From: Burkholderia lata
GTDB taxonomy: Bacteria; Pseudomonadota; Gammaproteobacteria; Burkholderiales; Burkholderiaceae
NCBI RefSeq assembly: GCF_902499335.1
Contig: NZ_CABVQK010000026.1
Span: 1 to 63,336, forward strand
DNA length: 63,336 nt
Direction of reading: 5' to 3'
Shown here piece after piece: positions 45,892 through 54,427 of this stretch. Each line of letters begins with the position of its first letter. The stretch's first letter is position 1. The position numbers and the translations under genes were made by a program. The notes under the pieces are model-generated. The model was not told the DNA's origin and did not search any database. It worked only from the letters and a program-made list of their open reading frames with translations.

Positions 45892-46770
45892 TCAGGCCGG
45901 CTGCGCGGCCGACGACGGACCGCTTTCAGCCTGCAGGCGGCCGGTGACTTCCTTGCGGTAGCGGTTCAGCTCCTGCGCGGTCGCGAACGTGCGCTCGAAC
46001 AGGATCGACAGGTTGTGCAGGATCCGCTCGACGACCTTCTTTTCCCACTCGCCGTCGAACCGGATCTGCTCGTCGAGCCAGCGCTCGAGCCATTCCGGAT
46101 CGGGCAGGCGCGACTGCACGGTGTCGCGCGGGAACAGCGCCTGGTTCACGTGCAGGTTGGTCGGGTGCAGCGGCTTCTCGGTGCGGCGCGCCGACGCCAT
46201 GAGCACGCCGATCTTCGCGAACGCGGCACGTGCGACGTCGCCGCAGTTGTTCAGCGCCTTCTTCATGTAGCGCAGGTACGCGCCGCCATGGCGCGCTTCA
46301 TCGCGCGAGATCGTTTCGTAGATCTGCTTGATGACCGGCTCGGTGTGCCAGTCGGCCGCGCAACGGTACCAGTGGTTCAGGCGGATCTCGCCGCAGAAGT
46401 GCAGCATCAGCGTCTCGAGCGGCGGCGCCGGATCGAACTGGAAACGCACCGCGTGCAGTTCCTCCTCGGTCGGCACCATTTCCGGCTTGAAGCGGCGCAG
46501 GTATTCCATCAGCACGAGCGAATGCTTCTGCTCCTCGAAGAACCACACGCTCATGAACGCGGAAAAGTCGCTGTCGTGCTGGTTGTCGCGCAGGAACATT
46601 TCCGTCGCGGGCAGCGCCGACCATTCGGTGATCGCGTTCATCTTGATCGTCTTCGCCTGCTCGTCGGTGAGCAGCGAAGCGTCGAACTTGTCCCACGGAA
46701 TGTCCTTCTCCATGTCCCAGCGGACAGCCTCGAGCGATCTGTAAAGTTCCGGATAAAGCATCGTGTTCAT
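45892..46770 (-). CDS. Ferritin-like diiron protein
   Basis: This 292-aa mostly helical protein carries two ExxH-type metal ligand motifs: FEEQKHSLVL near residue 88 and DEARHGGAY near residue 160, plus Glu in HFCGEIRLNHW. This is the arrangement of ferritin-like four-helix bundle diiron enzymes, close to acyl-ACP desaturase or AurF-like oxygenases. The substrate is unknown. It is a single-gene unit with its own terminator; a TAAAAT at 46866-46871 on the same strand may be its -10. Confidence 0.8.
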   Translation of the reverse strand: MNTMLYPELYRSLEAVRWDMEKDIPWDKFDASLLTDEQAKTIKMNAITEWSALPATEMFLRDNQHDSDFSAFMSVWFFEEQKHSLVLMEYLRRFKPEMVPTEEELHAVRFQFDPAPPLETLMLHFCGEIRLNHWYRCAADWHTEPVIKQIYETISRDEARHGGAYLRYMKKALNNCGDVARAAFAKIGVLMASARRTEKPLHPTNLHVNQALFPRDTVQSRLPDPEWLERWLDEQIRFDGEWEKKVVERILHNLSILFERTFATAQELNRYRKEVTGRLQAESGPSSAAQPA

Positions 46771-47235
46771 GATGGTCCCACCCCTGTTCTGCGCAATGCG
46801 ACTTCTCTAAACGTGACTGTTGCCGCAAAGGCGCGCCACGCGCGCTTTTTGCAGCCAAGACTGTAATTTTACGCGTGAAACCGGCCGGCCGGACGCTGAT
46901 TGCTCGTCCGGCAGCCGGGCGGCCGCGCCGCCGCCGTTGCGGCATGCCGCAGCCGCGCTCCGCTCGAACGGAACCGGCTGCGCTTGCCTGAGTGGGGGCC
47001 GGCGCTGGCCGGCTCGCTGACGAGCCCGTCCCCTGCCCCAGGCGGGTTCCCCGAAGGGTCCCGTGCGGATGCCGGATCGGCGGGCTGTTCGATATGGTGT
47101 ATACGGCGGCGGCCATGATAGCACGCGTCCATGACGGTTCCGAGACGCCTGGCAGGTCGTGCTCCGCCAATCGCAGTGCGGCGATCGGTCGCGGCCGACC
47201 GTCGCGAAAACGCAACCATGCACCATTTCGGCGCG
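46771..47235. other. Long intergenic region between ferritin-like and patatin genes
   Basis: No gene is supported in these 465 bases. On the minus strand a TAAAAT (46866-46871) may start the ferritin-like transcript, and a GCGCGC-cac-GCGCGC hairpin (about 46832-46846) would lie in its leader. A small inverted repeat GGTCG-cggc-CGACC (47189-47202) follows the patatin gene without a T-run. Nothing else is clear. Confidence 0.4.
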
Positions 47236-48462
47236 TCAGACCCGTATTTCGCCGGTCGCGAGGCCGTCTTCCGGCGGCGTGCCGGCGGCCGACGCGCTGC
47301 CGCCGTCCGCCAGCGCGATCCAGCCGGCCAGCGCGTCGCGCTGCGCGCGCCCGTCGCGGTAGCCGAGCTCGATCAGTTCGCGCGTGAACGCCTCCTCGAA
47401 CAGCAGGTAGCTCGCGAACGACGCGCCGGCCGGCTGGCTGCCGCCGATCGCACCGAGCAGCCCGCGCATCGTCGCCGGCATCTGCTTCAGGTGCTTCGCC
47501 GCGATCAGCTCGATTCGCTCGGACGGCGCGATCGCGAGCACGTCGACGTGCCGCCAGCCGCTGTCCACCTCGACCTGGTGCGGCAGGTGCTCGATCATCC
47601 GGTTGATGTGCTCGATGCGCTCGATGTCCGAGCCGATCGAGTCGAGGAACACGCTCGCGAGCACCTGCTGGCCGATCTGCGCGAGCGTCGGGTAGCCGCG
47701 TACCAGCCCGGTGCCGTTCGCAGCCGGAATCTCGGGCCGCGGGTCGGCCGCACCGACCACGACGATCCGGTCGGCGCCGAAGTGGATCGCCGGCGACAGC
47801 GGCGCGATCTGCCGGATCGAGCCGTCGCCGAAGTATTCGATCTGCCCGTCGAGCACGAGCGGCACGGCCGGGAACACGAACGGAATCGCCGACGACGCGA
47901 GCAGGTGCGACGCCGACAGGTCGACGAGCCGCGCGGTGCGCTGCGCGCGCCGCCACGCCTGGATCGGCTGAGCCGCCTGGTAGAACGTCAGGTGCCGGCC
48001 GCTCGAATAGCTCAGCGCAGTGATCGCAAGCGCGTGCAGCAGGCGCGCCTCGAGCATCTGCTCGATCCGGTGGAAACTCAGCTCGCGCTGCAACAGGTGC
48101 GCGAGCGGCGTGTTGTCGAGCAACCCGCGCGGCGAACGGCGGGCCGCCCAGCCGAAGGTCATCGTCGCGAGCCAGCGCGCACCGGCGGCCGCGATGCCGA
48201 GCCAGTCGGTGCGATACACGTAATCGGCGCGCAACGGCTCCCAGAATTCGAGCAGGCGCCGCACACCATGGGAAAAGTCGTCTGCGTGGCTCGCGATCGA
48301 CGTCGCGTTGATCGCACCGGCCGACGAGCCGCACACGACCGAGAACGGCAGCGTGTGCCGCTGCGGATCGGCCTCGCGCGCGATCTCGGCCAGCGCCTTC
48401 AGCACGCCGACCTGATAGGCGGCACGTGCGCCGCCTCCCATCAGAACGAGCGCGAGCCGCAT
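47236..48462 (-). CDS. Patatin-like phospholipase
   Basis: This 408-aa lipid acyl hydrolase has the oxyanion-hole motif GGGARAAYQVG (9-19), the nucleophile elbow GSSAG (Ser near residue 46), and the dyad Asp in FGDGSIRQIAPLSPAI (DGS). A small extra helical domain and a C-terminal region follow. Proteins of this type cleave phospholipids or, in PHB-producing bacteria, may act in storage lipid metabolism. It lies 24 bases after the phaM-like gene on the same strand. Confidence 0.9.
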   Translation of the reverse strand: MRLALVLMGGGARAAYQVGVLKALAEIAREADPQRHTLPFSVVCGSSAGAINATSIASHADDFSHGVRRLLEFWEPLRADYVYRTDWLGIAAAGARWLATMTFGWAARRSPRGLLDNTPLAHLLQRELSFHRIEQMLEARLLHALAITALSYSSGRHLTFYQAAQPIQAWRRAQRTARLVDLSASHLLASSAIPFVFPAVPLVLDGQIEYFGDGSIRQIAPLSPAIHFGADRIVVVGAADPRPEIPAANGTGLVRGYPTLAQIGQQVLASVFLDSIGSDIERIEHINRMIEHLPHQVEVDSGWRHVDVLAIAPSERIELIAAKHLKQMPATMRGLLGAIGGSQPAGASFASYLLFEEAFTRELIELGYRDGRAQRDALAGWIALADGGSASAAGTPPEDGLATGEIRV

Positions 48463-48486
48463 GATCGACCTGCTACCTGCGCCGCG

Positions 48487-49239
48487 TCACGTCGAACGCT
48501 TCGGCGGACGGGTTTCGGGCGACGAAGCAGCTGCCGCACGCGCCGCGGCCGAGCCGGCCGAACCGGCAGACTTCGCGCGCTTCGCGGCGGGCTTGCGCGG
48601 CGCGGCGGCGGCCGGAGCCGGCTTCGCGGCCGACCCCGGCGAAGCGGCCGCGTCCGCCGGCGCATCGCCCGGCGCGGCGGGCTGCATGCCCGGCTGCGCC
48701 ATCGCGAGGCTCGCGAGCTGGTTGAACTGCGACTGCAGCAGGTTCCACCAGCCCGATGGGTCGAAGGCCTGCTGCGCGGCGTCGCCCGCCGCCGCATCCG
48801 ACGCGCCGGCATCCGGTGCCGGCGATGCGTCGCCCGACGCGTGTTTCGCCGCGTGCGCGGCCGCGACGGCCGCTTCCTCGGCCGCCGACATCGAGCTTTG
48901 CGCGAACGCGCCGAACGCACGCAGCGTCGCGAGCGTCGCGCGCTGCACCTCGAGCGCCTGGATTGCGGACTGCAGCATTCCGAGATTGAGCTTCAGCCAC
49001 TGCTCGACCGCGCGCAGATCGGTGATCCGCTTGTCGAGCTCCTCGACGCTCGTGAGCGGCGCCATCATGTCGGACATGCTCGACAGCGACGGCGGCAGCC
49101 CTTGCGTAGCGCCAGGAAACGACGTCATCCCGCCGAACGGCGACATCCGCATCATGTCCCACATGCGGTCCATCATGTCGGCGGGCTTGAAGCCGGCAAA
49201 GCCGGCGAAAGGGTTGGAGCCGGAGGCATCGGTGGTCAT
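48487..49239 (-). CDS. phaM: PhaM-type polyhydroxyalkanoate granule protein
   Basis: This 250-aa protein resembles PhaM, which activates PHB synthase and links granules to the nucleoid. The N-terminal part (DMMDRMWDMMRMSPFGG) is Met-rich; a central helix follows (VEELDKRITDLRAVEQWLKLNLGMLQ), with an FDPSGWWNLLQSQFNQLA segment. The C-terminal tail is rich in Ala, Lys and Pro (KPAAKRAKSAG) and suits DNA binding. Assignment rests on this architecture and on knowledge of Burkholderiales; it is close to, but not proven by, alignment. Confidence 0.75.
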   Translation of the reverse strand: MTTDASGSNPFAGFAGFKPADMMDRMWDMMRMSPFGGMTSFPGATQGLPPSLSSMSDMMAPLTSVEELDKRITDLRAVEQWLKLNLGMLQSAIQALEVQRATLATLRAFGAFAQSSMSAAEEAAVAAAHAAKHASGDASPAPDAGASDAAAGDAAQQAFDPSGWWNLLQSQFNQLASLAMAQPGMQPAAPGDAPADAAASPGSAAKPAPAAAAPRKPAAKRAKSAGSAGSAAARAAAASSPETRPPKRST

Positions 49240-49327
49240 ACGGGCATCCTGGTTGACTGGGTGAGAGCGAGGCGGCCGCCATGCGTCGCGCGAGCCGCGC
49301 CTGGATCGATCATAGCGCCGGCGCGTG

Positions 49328-50155
49328 TCAGAACGGCGCGTCGCCGGGAAACTCGGGCGGGCGCCGCTCGCGCAGCGAGCGGATGCCCTCCTGCACATCG
49401 GGCCCGGCAAATCCCATGAATTCGAGCGCAAGCGACGTATCGAAGGTCGGCCCGGCCGTGCGCAGCCAGTTGTTCAATGCGTACTTGGTCCAGCGGATCG
49501 CCGACTGCGAACCGTGCGCGAGCCGCTCGGCCACTTCGTAGGCCTTCGGCAGCAGGTCGGCCGGCTCGACCGCGAGCGATACCAGCCCGATCCGCTCGGC
49601 CTCCTCGCCGCTCACGGGCTCGCACAGCATCAGGTAGTACTTCGCCTTCGCCATCCCGCACAGCAGCGGCCACACGATCGCCGCGTGGTCGCCGGCCGCG
49701 ACGCCGAGCCGCGTGTGACCGTCGATGATGCGCGCATCCTTTGCGGCAATCGAGATGTCGGCGAGCAGCCCGGCGACGAGCCCCGCGCCGACGGCCGGGC
49801 CATGCATCGCCGAGACGATCGGCTTGCTGCAGTTGATCACGTTGTAGACGAGGTCGCGCGCCTCGCGCCACACGCGGGCGCGCACGTCGAAGTCGTTCGC
49901 CATGTCCTCGACGAGCGCGAGGTCGCCGCCCGCCGAGAAGCCCTTGCCTTCGCCGCGGATCACCGCGACACGCGTGTCGGGATCGCGGTCGACGTCGCGC
50001 CAGATATCGGCGAGCTCGCGATGCATGCGTGCGTTCGCGGTCGCGAGGCCGCTGCGGTTCGCGCCCTCGCCGCTCATCACGATGTCGAGCACGCCATGAT
50101 CGCGGCGCGTCACCTTCAGTGCTTCGTAACCGCCGTACGCGGCGAGATTGGCCAT
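49328..50155 (-). CDS. Enoyl-CoA hydratase/isomerase family protein
   Basis: The protein has 275 aa with the crotonase fold: oxyanion-hole motif GKGFSAGGDLALVEDM, AMHGPAVGAGLVAGLLADI and a catalytic-region DGHTRLGVAAGDHAA. The usual second catalytic Glu of GxGGxQR-type hydratases is not in its normal setting, so dehydration, isomerisation or another CoA reaction is possible. It is in the same direction as a fumarylacetoacetase-family gene and a distance of 137 bp separates them. A role in aromatic or fatty acid breakdown is inferred. Confidence 0.85.
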   Translation of the reverse strand: MANLAAYGGYEALKVTRRDHGVLDIVMSGEGANRSGLATANARMHRELADIWRDVDRDPDTRVAVIRGEGKGFSAGGDLALVEDMANDFDVRARVWREARDLVYNVINCSKPIVSAMHGPAVGAGLVAGLLADISIAAKDARIIDGHTRLGVAAGDHAAIVWPLLCGMAKAKYYLMLCEPVSGEEAERIGLVSLAVEPADLLPKAYEVAERLAHGSQSAIRWTKYALNNWLRTAGPTFDTSLALEFMGFAGPDVQEGIRSLRERRPPEFPGDAPF

Positions 50156-50292
50156 GCGCTGCTCCTTGCTCGAGGTTCTCGAACCCCTGAATCGAGTGTA
50201 GCCAAGCCCGCGCGGGCAAACATCAGGCGAAACCCGGCGCGCGGGCCGTGCCCGGGTTTCGCGAAAGCGGAGCGCTGCGTGCTCCGCGTGAC

Positions 50293-51285
50293 TTACGCCG
50301 CGCCGTCGGGCGGCGCGACCGACTGCTCGATCGCGCCGAAGATCGACTTGCCGGCCGTGTCGAACATCTCGATGCGCACGGTATCGCCGTAGCGCATGAA
50401 CTCGGTTTGCGGCGCGCCGTGCTCGATCGTCTCGAGGCAGCGCTTCTCGGCGATGCAGCAGTAGCCCCGCTTCGCATCCTTGTTCGACACCGTGCCCGAG
50501 CCGACGATCGAGCCGGCGCGCAGGTTGCGCGTCTTCGCCGCATGCGCAACGAGCTGGCCGAAGTGGAACACCATATCGGTGCCCGCATCGGGCTGGCCGA
50601 CCTTCTTGCCGTTCCAGTGGACGATCATCGGCCGGTGCACGCGGCCTTCGCGCCATTCGTCACCGAGCTCGTCGGGCGTCACGGCGACCGGCGCGAACGC
50701 GGTGGCCGGCTTGCTCTGGAAGAAGCCGAAGCCCTTCGCGAGCTCGGCCGGGATCAGGTTGCGCAGCGACACGTCGTTCACGAGCGTGACGAGCCGCACG
50801 GCCTTCAGCGCTTCGTCGGGCGTCGCGCTCATCCGCACGTCGCCGGTGATCACCGCGACTTCCGCCTCGAAATCGATGCCCCATTCCTCGGACGGGCACA
50901 CGACGTCGTCGCGGGCCCCAAGGAAATCGTCGCTACCCCCCTGGTACATCAGCGGGTCGGTCCAGAATTCGGGCGGCATCTCCGCGCCGCGCGCGCGGCG
51001 CACGAGCTCGACGTGGTTCACGTACGCGGAACCGTCGGCCCACTGGAACGCGCGCGGCAGCGGCGCCATGCAGTTGGCCGGATCGAACGCGAAGGCATTG
51101 CGCGCGCGGCCATGGTTCAGCGCGTCGTACAGGTCGCGCAGCTGCGGCGCGTAGAACGCCCAGTCGTCGAGGACGCGCTGCAGCGTCGGCGCGATCGCGT
51201 CGGCGATCGCCGCGGTGTGCAGGTCGCGCGACACGACGATCAGCTGGCCGTCGCGCGTGCCGTCCTTCAGCGAAGCAAGTTTCAT
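50293..51285 (-). CDS. Fumarylacetoacetate hydrolase family protein
   Basis: This 330-aa metal-dependent hydrolase has the family core: DFEAEVAVITGDVRM (metal-binding Glu pair), SLRNLIPAELAKGFGFFQSKPATAF, and GSIVGSGTVSNKD, where the oxyanion and metal contacts lie. Family members open C-C bonds in aromatic acid breakdown, for example fumarylacetoacetate. The N-terminal domain of about 80 residues (MKLASLKDGTRDGQLIVVSRD) matches longer fumarylacetoacetase-like proteins. It is divergent from an IclR regulator, which probably controls it. Confidence 0.9.
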   Translation of the reverse strand: MKLASLKDGTRDGQLIVVSRDLHTAAIADAIAPTLQRVLDDWAFYAPQLRDLYDALNHGRARNAFAFDPANCMAPLPRAFQWADGSAYVNHVELVRRARGAEMPPEFWTDPLMYQGGSDDFLGARDDVVCPSEEWGIDFEAEVAVITGDVRMSATPDEALKAVRLVTLVNDVSLRNLIPAELAKGFGFFQSKPATAFAPVAVTPDELGDEWREGRVHRPMIVHWNGKKVGQPDAGTDMVFHFGQLVAHAAKTRNLRAGSIVGSGTVSNKDAKRGYCCIAEKRCLETIEHGAPQTEFMRYGDTVRIEMFDTAGKSIFGAIEQSVAPPDGAA

Positions 51286-51440
51286 AAGGGGGACTCTGCC
51301 GTTGTAGTGACGATGGAGGGAATCTATTTTACGATGGTGAATCCCTGCGGCGCGCCGCGATTATGCGCGCCGTTTTCGCCCCGATTTTTCGGCCCGATTT
51401 TCAGACCGATCCCTGCCGCATTTTCGCGCACCTGCCGCCC

Positions 51441-52307
51441 ATGCCTGCCAGCCCGCTTCCCGACGACGATCTCGCCGACTCCGACACCGACGACGCCGCT
51501 TCCGGCGAGAACGGCGAGAAGGTCCGTTCCGGCATCCAGTCGATCGAGGTCGGCTTCCGCCTGCTCGACGTGCTGACGAGCGAGCCGCGCGCGATGATGT
51601 TGCGCGACCTCGCGCAACGAGCGGGAATGAGTCCCGCGAAGGCGCACCGTTACCTGGTCAGCTTCTCGCGGCTCGGCGTGGTGTCGCAGGATCCCGTCTC
51701 GGGCCGCTACGAGCTCGGCGGCTTCGCGCTGCAGATGGGGCTCGCGCGGCTCGCGCGCGTCGACGGCGTGAAGCTCGCGCGGATCGCGCTGACCGAATTC
51801 CGCGACCGCCTCGACCAGACGGTAGGCATCGCCGTGTGGGGCAACCAGGGGCCGACGATCGTGCACTGGATGGAATCGAGCCACCCGGCGAAGGCGTCGC
51901 TGAAGCTCGGCGACGTGATGCCGCTGCTCGGCTCCGCGACGGGGCTGCTGTTCGCCGCGTACCTGCCGCGCAGCAAGACCGCCGCGATGCTCGAGCGCGA
52001 ACTCGCCGATACGCGCCGCTCGCCGCACCACGGCGGCCCGCGCACGCTCGACGAGGTCGACACGGTGCTCGCCGACGTGCGCAAGCACGAGGCCGCGCGC
52101 GTCGAGGGGATGCTGCTGCCGACGATCCACGCGTTCTGCATGCCCGTGTTCGATGCGGTCGGCGAACTCGCGCTCGCGATCGTCGCGCTCGGCCAGGAAG
52201 GCTCGTTCGACATTGCATGGGGCGGCGAGATCGACACCGCGCTGCGCGCATACGCGCAGAAACTGTCTTACGAACTCGGCTATAGTCCGGACGCGCGCGA
52301 CGCCTGA
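51441..52307 (+). CDS. IclR-family transcriptional regulator
   Basis: This 288-aa regulator has an N-terminal winged helix (GFRLLDVLTSEPRAMMLRDLAQRAGMSPAKAHRYLVSFSRLG, landmarks AGMSPAKAHRYL) preceded by an acidic tail, and a C-terminal GAF-like effector domain (GNQGPTIVHWMES, LPTIHAFCMPVFD). The start is uncertain: ATG at 51441 is used, and a frame opens at 51363; neither has a clear ribosome site. It is divergent from the fumarylacetoacetase-like gene, a typical regulator-target layout in aromatic acid catabolism. Confidence 0.85.
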   Translation: MPASPLPDDDLADSDTDDAASGENGEKVRSGIQSIEVGFRLLDVLTSEPRAMMLRDLAQRAGMSPAKAHRYLVSFSRLGVVSQDPVSGRYELGGFALQMGLARLARVDGVKLARIALTEFRDRLDQTVGIAVWGNQGPTIVHWMESSHPAKASLKLGDVMPLLGSATGLLFAAYLPRSKTAAMLERELADTRRSPHHGGPRTLDEVDTVLADVRKHEAARVEGMLLPTIHAFCMPVFDAVGELALAIVALGQEGSFDIAWGGEIDTALRAYAQKLSYELGYSPDARDA

Positions 52308-52421
52308 CGCATCCGGTACCCGCCACGTCACGCAGCGCGAACGCGCGGCGCATTCGACAGTCCGATTCCTGTGGCGTGCGCCGCGCGCCCGACGTCATGC
52401 GAGCGCCCCGATCCTGTTCCG

Positions 52422-53714
52422 ATGCCCATGCAGCCTGCCGACACCCGCCCGAGTCACGCTTTGCCCCGCCACTGGCTGCGCGTGGGCGTTGCGCTCGTCA
52501 TCGTGCTGGTGCTGCACGCGCTCGCCGCGTTCTGGCTGATGCGCAACCGCGACGCGTTCACGCCGCCCGCGCCCGCCGAAGTCCCCGTGCAGATCGAGCT
52601 GCTGAAACCGCAGCCGATCGAGCGCCAGCCCGCGCCGCCTGCGCCGACGCCCGTCGAGCAGCCGGACGCGCCCGCCCCGGCTGCCCCGAAGGCCGCCGCA
52701 CCGAAACCCGCGCCTGAGCCGGTCCTCACATCGACGCAAACGGCCGAACACGGCGAGCCGCCGGCCGCCGCGTCCGCGGCGAGCGGCGTGCCGGACGCGT
52801 CGGGCGCACATGCCGCGTCGGCCGCCGGCGCCGCCAGTGCCGCGACGCCGGGCCCCGCGACGAACGGCGTGAAGTTCACCGCGCCGCCCTCCGGCGACCT
52901 GCAGTACGACACGTTCTACAACGGCATGCAGAACATGATCGGCACGATCCACTGGCGCACCGACGGGCGCACCTACGACCTGTCGGTGTCGATGCCCGTG
53001 CCGTTCGTCGGCCCGTTCACCTATCGCAGCGAAGGCCGCATCGACGCGTTCGGCGTCGCGCCCGACCGCTACGTCGAGAAGCGCGGCAAGCGGCCGGAAG
53101 ACATCGCGATCTTCAACCGCGAGATCCGGCAGGTCGTGTTCACCCGCACGCCGAACAACGCGCCGCTGCCCGACGGCGTACAGGATCGCTTCAGCATGCT
53201 GATGCAGCTGTCGGGGCTCGTGCGCGGCAATCCGTCGGCGTACAAGCCGGGCGTCACACAGCAGTTCTTCGTGATCGACAACAACAGCGGCGAGACCTGG
53301 CCGATCACCGTGATCGGCGACGAGCAGGTGCAGACGCAGGCCGGCATCATCGGCGCACGGCACTTCATGCGCCTGCCGCGGCGCGACGGCGACACGCGCC
53401 GCATCGACATGTGGCTCGCGCCGTCGCTCGGCTGGCTGCCCGCGCGGCTCGTGCAGTCCGAACCGAACGGCGCGCAGATCGAGCTGTTGTGGCATGGCCG
53501 GCTCGCGGCGCCGGGCGCGCCGTCCGACGAAGAGCCGGCAGGCGCCACCACGCGTGCGCCCGCCGGTACACCGACGCCCGATACATCGGGCGCACCGACC
53601 ACGGAACCGGCACAACCCGCGCCGCCGGCCACCGTGCAACCGCCGGCACAACCGGCCGCAGTACCGGCTGCACCGCCCGCGTCACCGCCTGTCACATCGC
53701 CTGTCACACAGTGA
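52422..53714 (+). CDS. DUF3108 protein, envelope-anchored
   Basis: This 430-aa protein has one N-terminal membrane helix (VGVALVIVLVLHALAAFWLM), a Pro/Ala-rich periplasmic linker of about 110 residues resembling a TonB spacer, then a DUF3108 domain (LQYDTFYNGMQN, YRSEGRIDAFGVAPDRY, RLPRRDGDTRRIDMWLAPSLGWLPARL). A second low-complexity Pro/Ala/Thr tail ends the protein. The function is unknown. The two ATGs at 52422 and 52428 are both possible starts. It stands alone between the IclR and DUF3567 genes. Confidence 0.8.
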   Translation: MPMQPADTRPSHALPRHWLRVGVALVIVLVLHALAAFWLMRNRDAFTPPAPAEVPVQIELLKPQPIERQPAPPAPTPVEQPDAPAPAAPKAAAPKPAPEPVLTSTQTAEHGEPPAAASAASGVPDASGAHAASAAGAASAATPGPATNGVKFTAPPSGDLQYDTFYNGMQNMIGTIHWRTDGRTYDLSVSMPVPFVGPFTYRSEGRIDAFGVAPDRYVEKRGKRPEDIAIFNREIRQVVFTRTPNNAPLPDGVQDRFSMLMQLSGLVRGNPSAYKPGVTQQFFVIDNNSGETWPITVIGDEQVQTQAGIIGARHFMRLPRRDGDTRRIDMWLAPSLGWLPARLVQSEPNGAQIELLWHGRLAAPGAPSDEEPAGATTRAPAGTPTPDTSGAPTTEPAQPAPPATVQPPAQPAAVPAAPPASPPVTSPVTQ

Positions 53715-53838
53715 ACTCGCGCGCGAACGCACGCGATTCGGCAATTTCGACCGATTACAGATTTCCGTGAAATGGCCGATGACACTCTTTAACAACTATT
53801 TCAGTCCACCGGCAGACAATGGGAAACGTTTCATAGAC

Positions 53839-53929
53839 ATCGGCTTCTAACCGATACACCCCACGCAAACGGGAACGGGGTGTGCAGCGCAAGCCCCTTG
53901 AAACCGGCAAGGCTCGCCCCACCTAGGGG
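53839..53929 (+). other. Structured leader upstream of the DUF3567 gene
   Basis: Four inverted repeats follow one another in less than 100 bp: ATCGG-N7-CCGAT (53839-53855), ACACCCC-N14-GGGGTGT (53856-53883), AGCC/GGCT flanking TTG/CAAG (53892-53913), and CCCC-accta-GGGG (53917-53929). They lie 40-130 bases before the DUF3567 start, on the same strand, after a weak GACAAT -10 (53814-53819). They could fold as a regulatory leader. Confidence 0.45.
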
Positions 53930-53968
53930 ACAACAAGGCCAGATGCCACTGCGAAGAGGAGTGCCGCC

Positions 53969-54226
53969 ATGCAAATGATCTACAACAGCCCCAACTACTG
54001 CGTCGTCGAATTCGCGCCGCAGGCCGGCCACCACCTGATGAATGCCGGCGGATACGAAATCGTCGACAAGAACGCGCAGCGCGAAATCTTCATCGACGGC
54101 GAACTTGCCGAACGATTCCGCGCGCACGTGAAGCAGTTGATCGAGGATGAGCCGTCGCTCGACGAAGTCGACGAATTCCTCGGACAATTCGACAGCCTGA
54201 TGATGATGCCGGTCGTGCTGCACTGA
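53969..54226 (+). CDS. DUF3567 protein
   Basis: This 85-aa small acidic protein starts MQMIYNSPNYCVVEF and has GGYEIVDKNAQREIFIDGELAERFR and DEVDEFLGQFDSLMMMPVVLH. These features match DUF3567, a short protein restricted to Burkholderiales and relatives. A strong AAGAGGAG lies before the start and a structured leader precedes it. A terminator follows at 54304. Function is unknown; the strong ribosome site suggests high expression. Confidence 0.9.
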   Translation: MQMIYNSPNYCVVEFAPQAGHHLMNAGGYEIVDKNAQREIFIDGELAERFRAHVKQLIEDEPSLDEVDEFLGQFDSLMMMPVVLH

Positions 54227-54303
54227 CGACCCGCGGCCCGGCGCCTCACGCGGCCGGGCCATTCGCCGCGCATCGATGCGGCGCCGCGAGCACTCCGATC
54301 ATG

Positions 54304-54332
54304 CCCCCGTCCGGTTCGCCGGCGGGGGTTTT
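54304..54332 (+). terminator. Rho-independent terminator after DUF3567 gene
   Basis: CCCCCG and CGGGGG pair around TCCGGTTCGCCGG (itself partly self-complementary), followed by TTTTC. It lies about 80 bases beyond the DUF3567 stop and before the metH promoter region. Confidence 0.75.
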
Positions 54333-54427
54333 CATTTGGCGGGCCGGCCGGCGCGGCGCAAGGCCGGGCGGCGCCCATGCGCACCGGCTACAATGACGGT
54401 TTTCCCGTCTTCGCCGGTCTTTCGCCC

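Noticed and set aside
47095..47110. tRNA or small RNA gene in the gap after the ferritin-like gene
   Set aside because: No cloverleaf or conserved T-loop was found; only a weak TATA-like patch is present.
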